Source of the DNA: a bacterium
Lineage (GTDB): Bacteria; Planctomycetota; Planctomycetia; Pirellulales; Pirellulaceae
Direction of reading: 5' to 3'
Assembly: GCA_024743355.1 (NCBI GenBank)
Contig: JANSWS010000030.1
Coordinates: 1 to 34,593, forward strand
Length of the DNA: 34,593 nt
Shown here: positions 32,390 to 34,593 of the stretch, one piece after another
Numbering within the stretch: position 1 is the stretch's first letter
How the letters are laid out: every line of letters starts with the position of its first letter
The notes under the pieces: model-generated
The model's input: the letters and a program-made list of their open reading frames with translations, nothing else
Database searches by the model: none
Told to the model about the DNA's origin: nothing
Position numbers and translations under genes: made by a program

Positions 32390-33904
32390 TCACTTCTTTC
32401 TGGCCTGAGGCCTTTGTCTTGGGTTGCGGTTCTTTCGTCGAGCGTCGGCCTCCGCCTGCACGGAGGTCATGTATGCCTGTAAGACCGACGGATCCCCGCG
32501 TTCTTCGAAGACCTCGGCCAATGGATCCCCACTGGACCGCATGTGCTCCAAGAGCCGTTCGCGAAGTTCATTGGCTGCCGATTCATGTTCGGCGGAATTG
32601 ATCAGATTCACCAGACAGTCCGGATCCTCTCGCACGTCGTACAACTCTTCCAATACGCGATGCTCCATCAAGTCAACGCGGGCGGCGACTTCCGAGTTAC
32701 TGAGAGCCATCATCTTCATCCGCCTCCAGCTGGAGGTTCCATTGGTGGCGGTAGCCATCAGGCGCTTGCCGTCGGACCAGGGATTGAAGATATAGAGATA
32801 ATCCTTGGTTTGAAGCGCTCGCATCGGATTGCGCTTCGCGCCCGAGTTTTCGTTGTACTCCTTGACGATGTATTCGCGATCCGCCTGCGATTCCCCGCGC
32901 AGCAAGGCCGCGAACGAGCGACCATCCAGATCCTGGGGAATATCCCAGTGCATTATCTCAGCCAAGGTGGGCAAGAGATCAACGGCGGAAACCATGTGCC
33001 TCTGATCCAGGGAATCCGGCGGAGTGACACCTGGCCAACGCACCATCAGCGGCGTACGAGTGCTGTGATGGTAGAGCTGCGTCTTTGCAAAGGGCAAAGG
33101 CATGCCGTGGTCCGACAAAAAAAGCACCAGGGTACGATCGTCCAGGCCACTTTCCTGCAAGGCTTGCAACACCTTCCCCACACCATCATCGGCCCGCCGA
33201 ACCGAAGAGTAATACAAAGCCAACTCCTGTTTCACCGCAGGATCGTCTGGCAAGAAGCCTGGTACCGGAACCTCTTCGGCCTGGAATACATGCGACGGCA
33301 CGTGAGGATCTACGCCCTGCTTGACTTCCGAATAGAACGGCTTGTGCGGGTCCGAAATGTTGATCAGCACACAGAACGGCTTACCCGCCTCCTCCGACGC
33401 AGCAATGGCCTGCCGCATCGAATCACCGTAACTCTCGGCATCTTTCACGTGAGGCCTGCTTCCGCCAGGAAGCTGATCCAGCTCCAAATCCCATGCATAG
33501 GGTGAATAGGGAGTGGAGTGCGAAATCTTGTGGCGTATGGCGGTAAAGTAGCCTGCTGATCGGGCCAAATCGCAGAGCACTGGATACTGAATCTTGCGGA
33601 CTTGATAAAAACCTTCCACACCATTGTTGTGCGGATAACGACCGGACCACATCACATTGCGGGATGGCATGCAATTGCCTACCTGGACATGCGCGTATTC
33701 GAAACGCAACGCCGTCCTGGCAAACGCATCCATGTTGGGTGTTGTATCGGCCAGCTGGCAGCCGTAGACCCCGACCGAATCGCAACTCATGTCGTCCACG
33801 GTGATCACTAACAGGTTGAGCGGCGACTGGGCGGTCAGAGGTGAGATAGCCATCCATAAAAGAAACACCCAGCTAGCCGCGAAGGCGAATGGTCTTGAAA
33901 GCAT
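32390..33904 (-). CDS. Secreted sulfatase (formylglycine-dependent)
   Basis: A 504-residue sulfatase from the ATG at 33904. A signal peptide (FAFAASWVFLLWMAISPLTAQ) precedes the catalytic domain. The core starts LLVITVDDMSCDS. The sulfatase signature CMPSR (Cys78, to be oxidised to formylglycine) continues NVMWSGRYPHNN. Metal/catalytic segments are FLSDHGMP and the HSTRTPLMVRWPG part. The C-terminus is Lys/Arg-rich (ARRKNRNPRQRPQARKK). Planctomycetes carry many such enzymes for sulfated polysaccharides; which sugar is cut cannot be told. The track start at 33925 is a TTG that adds seven residues. The formylglycine-generating enzyme is not in the window. Confidence 0.92.
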   Translation of the reverse strand: MLSRPFAFAASWVFLLWMAISPLTAQSPLNLLVITVDDMSCDSVGVYGCQLADTTPNMDAFARTALRFEYAHVQVGNCMPSRNVMWSGRYPHNNGVEGFYQVRKIQYPVLCDLARSAGYFTAIRHKISHSTPYSPYAWDLELDQLPGGSRPHVKDAESYGDSMRQAIAASEEAGKPFCVLINISDPHKPFYSEVKQGVDPHVPSHVFQAEEVPVPGFLPDDPAVKQELALYYSSVRRADDGVGKVLQALQESGLDDRTLVLFLSDHGMPLPFAKTQLYHHSTRTPLMVRWPGVTPPDSLDQRHMVSAVDLLPTLAEIMHWDIPQDLDGRSFAALLRGESQADREYIVKEYNENSGAKRNPMRALQTKDYLYIFNPWSDGKRLMATATNGTSSWRRMKMMALSNSEVAARVDLMEHRVLEELYDVREDPDCLVNLINSAEHESAANELRERLLEHMRSSGDPLAEVFEERGDPSVLQAYMTSVQAEADARRKNRNPRQRPQARKK

Positions 33905-34163
33905 GAACACACTCTTCTCATACAAGTGCCCGAATCGGAAATGGGACGACCGACAGCCGGGCCGGCTACAAGCCTGGCCACCGGAACAGCGCTGACTGTC
34001 CAGCTCCGCCTGCCGTCAAGATATCAGGATTATTCGGGTCCTGCCGCATGCAGAATCGAAAGTATCGATGCTTGCCGAAAACGTCGATTTACTGCTAGAG
34101 GCCGCAAAACAGGCACAGGCCGACGTCGACAAACAGGCGGAAGCGATCAAGGAGAAATGGGCA

Positions 34164-34593
34164 ATGGCAAGCAATTACCTGGGCTTCTGGCGGATTCTGG
34201 CAACAGCGCTGTTTGCTGCCAATTTCCTTCTTCCCGCCCACGACGGCCATCAAGCCCACGCACAAGTAACAACTTTCGCCTCAGCAAACGCCTCGCCTGC
34301 AGGCATTGGCTACTCTTCAGACTCATTAATGCGAAGCCTGGCTACGATTCAGCCGGGGCTGGACGACGTCGACAACGTGCAAATGCTCGGCACCATTCCA
34401 ACGGAAATGGATGCGACTGCCGTACAGCCGGCTGGCTATGGCTGTAGCCAATGCGACTCCGGATGCAACGGCACCACTTGCAGTTGTCAGGGTTCAGGGA
34501 CACCGAACGCGGCCCCCTGCATCGATTGTCCGCGGATCTCGACTCTGAAGCCCTATCACAACATCAACGTCTACGGCGCGCTGGTATTGGACA
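34164..34593 (+). CDS. Partial secreted protein with a Cys-rich segment (runs off the window)
   Basis: Open to the window end, so partial (about 143 residues seen). From the ATG at 34164, with AAGGAG nine bp upstream, the protein starts MASNYLGFWRILATALFAANFLL, a signal peptide with likely cleavage after HAQ-like residues near 35. Later it has a Cys-rich patch (CSQCDSGC, TTCSCQG, CIDCP) before the sequence runs out at YGALVLD. The ORF track gives a different frame here (33926-34447) that is not supported. I do not recognise the family; the Cys residues could bind metal or form disulfides. The ATG at 34068 in the same frame is a weaker start. Confidence 0.65.
   Translation, partial: MASNYLGFWRILATALFAANFLLPAHDGHQAHAQVTTFASANASPAGIGYSSDSLMRSLATIQPGLDDVDNVQMLGTIPTEMDATAVQPAGYGCSQCDSGCNGTTCSCQGSGTPNAAPCIDCPRISTLKPYHNINVYGALVLD

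Noticed and set aside
32543-33505. 320-codon plus-strand ORF
   Set aside because: It is antisense to the sulfatase, which has a complete catalytic signature. No domain was seen in the ORF.
33926-34447. 173-codon plus-strand ORF
   Set aside because: Its frame has no signal peptide or RBS. The neighbouring frame starting at 34164 has both and stays open to the window end.
1-34593. CRISPR array, prophage or transposon
   Set aside because: No spaced repeat array, integrase, transposase or terminase was seen; the only repeats are short palindromes and two-copy tandem repeats.

Overview
The window looks like chromosomal DNA of a planctomycete, most likely Pirellulales (Rhodopirellula/Blastopirellula-like). 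The basis is the gene content: a secreted sulfatase with an FGly motif, a Tat-type Gfo/Idh/MocA oxidoreductase, a secreted PQQ-like beta-propeller, a thioredoxin-protease fusion, a free-standing RNA polymerase alpha-CTD protein, MlaEFD-type lipid transport genes, and dispersed operons with many GTG/TTG starts. No phage, plasmid, transposase, rRNA, tRNA or CRISPR array was found. Taxonomy is inference from content, not from a search.

Layout. 0.2-2.0 kb (+): a haloalkane-dehalogenase-like hydrolase coupled by an ATGA overlap to a CitG/MdcB-like protein. 2.1-5.1 kb (-): cysS-ruvC-ruvA. 5.4-5.9 kb (+): a small membrane protein. 5.9-8.3 kb (-): thioredoxin-protease fusion and trmD. 8.5-11.6 kb (+): mlaE-mlaF-mlaD, ending at a palindromic intergenic element. 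11.8-12.4 kb (-): PEGA lipoprotein. 12.9-14.2 kb (+): membrane PP2C phosphatase. 14.4-15.6 kb (+): LptF/LptG-type permease. 15.9-19.7 kb (+): ICMT-like methyltransferase, then a HAMP histidine kinase overlapping an NtrC-type sigma54 activator. 19.7-24.4 kb (-): UvrD/PcrA helicase, an Old Yellow Enzyme-like flavoprotein and a divergent LexA. 24.6-24.9 kb (+): solo alpha-CTD protein with a recognisable promoter and terminator. 25.1-26.4 kb (-): Gfo/Idh/MocA protein. 26.7-27.0 kb (+): small orphan. 27.0-30.8 kb (-): a five-gene cluster of largely unknown function. 30.9-32.3 kb (+): beta-propeller. 32.4-33.9 kb (-): sulfatase. 34.2 kb to the end (+): a partial secreted Cys-rich protein.

How the genes work together. 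Several themes recur: DNA repair and recombination (ruvA, ruvC, uvrD, lexA-like), outer-envelope lipid and LPS traffic (mlaEFD, LptF/G-like), and signal transduction (two histidine kinases, an NtrC regulator, a PP2C phosphatase). The most interesting items are: (1) the 27.0-30.8 kb cluster, which joins a membrane protein with a beta-sandwich/arrestin-like tail, a second beta-rich protein, a P-loop ATPase, an acidic-tailed unknown and a sensorless histidine kinase; (2) a LexA homologue that has lost both the Ala-Gly cleavage site and the catalytic lysine; (3) a stand-alone alpha-CTD that keeps the DNA-contacting residues; (4) two long palindromic intergenic elements.
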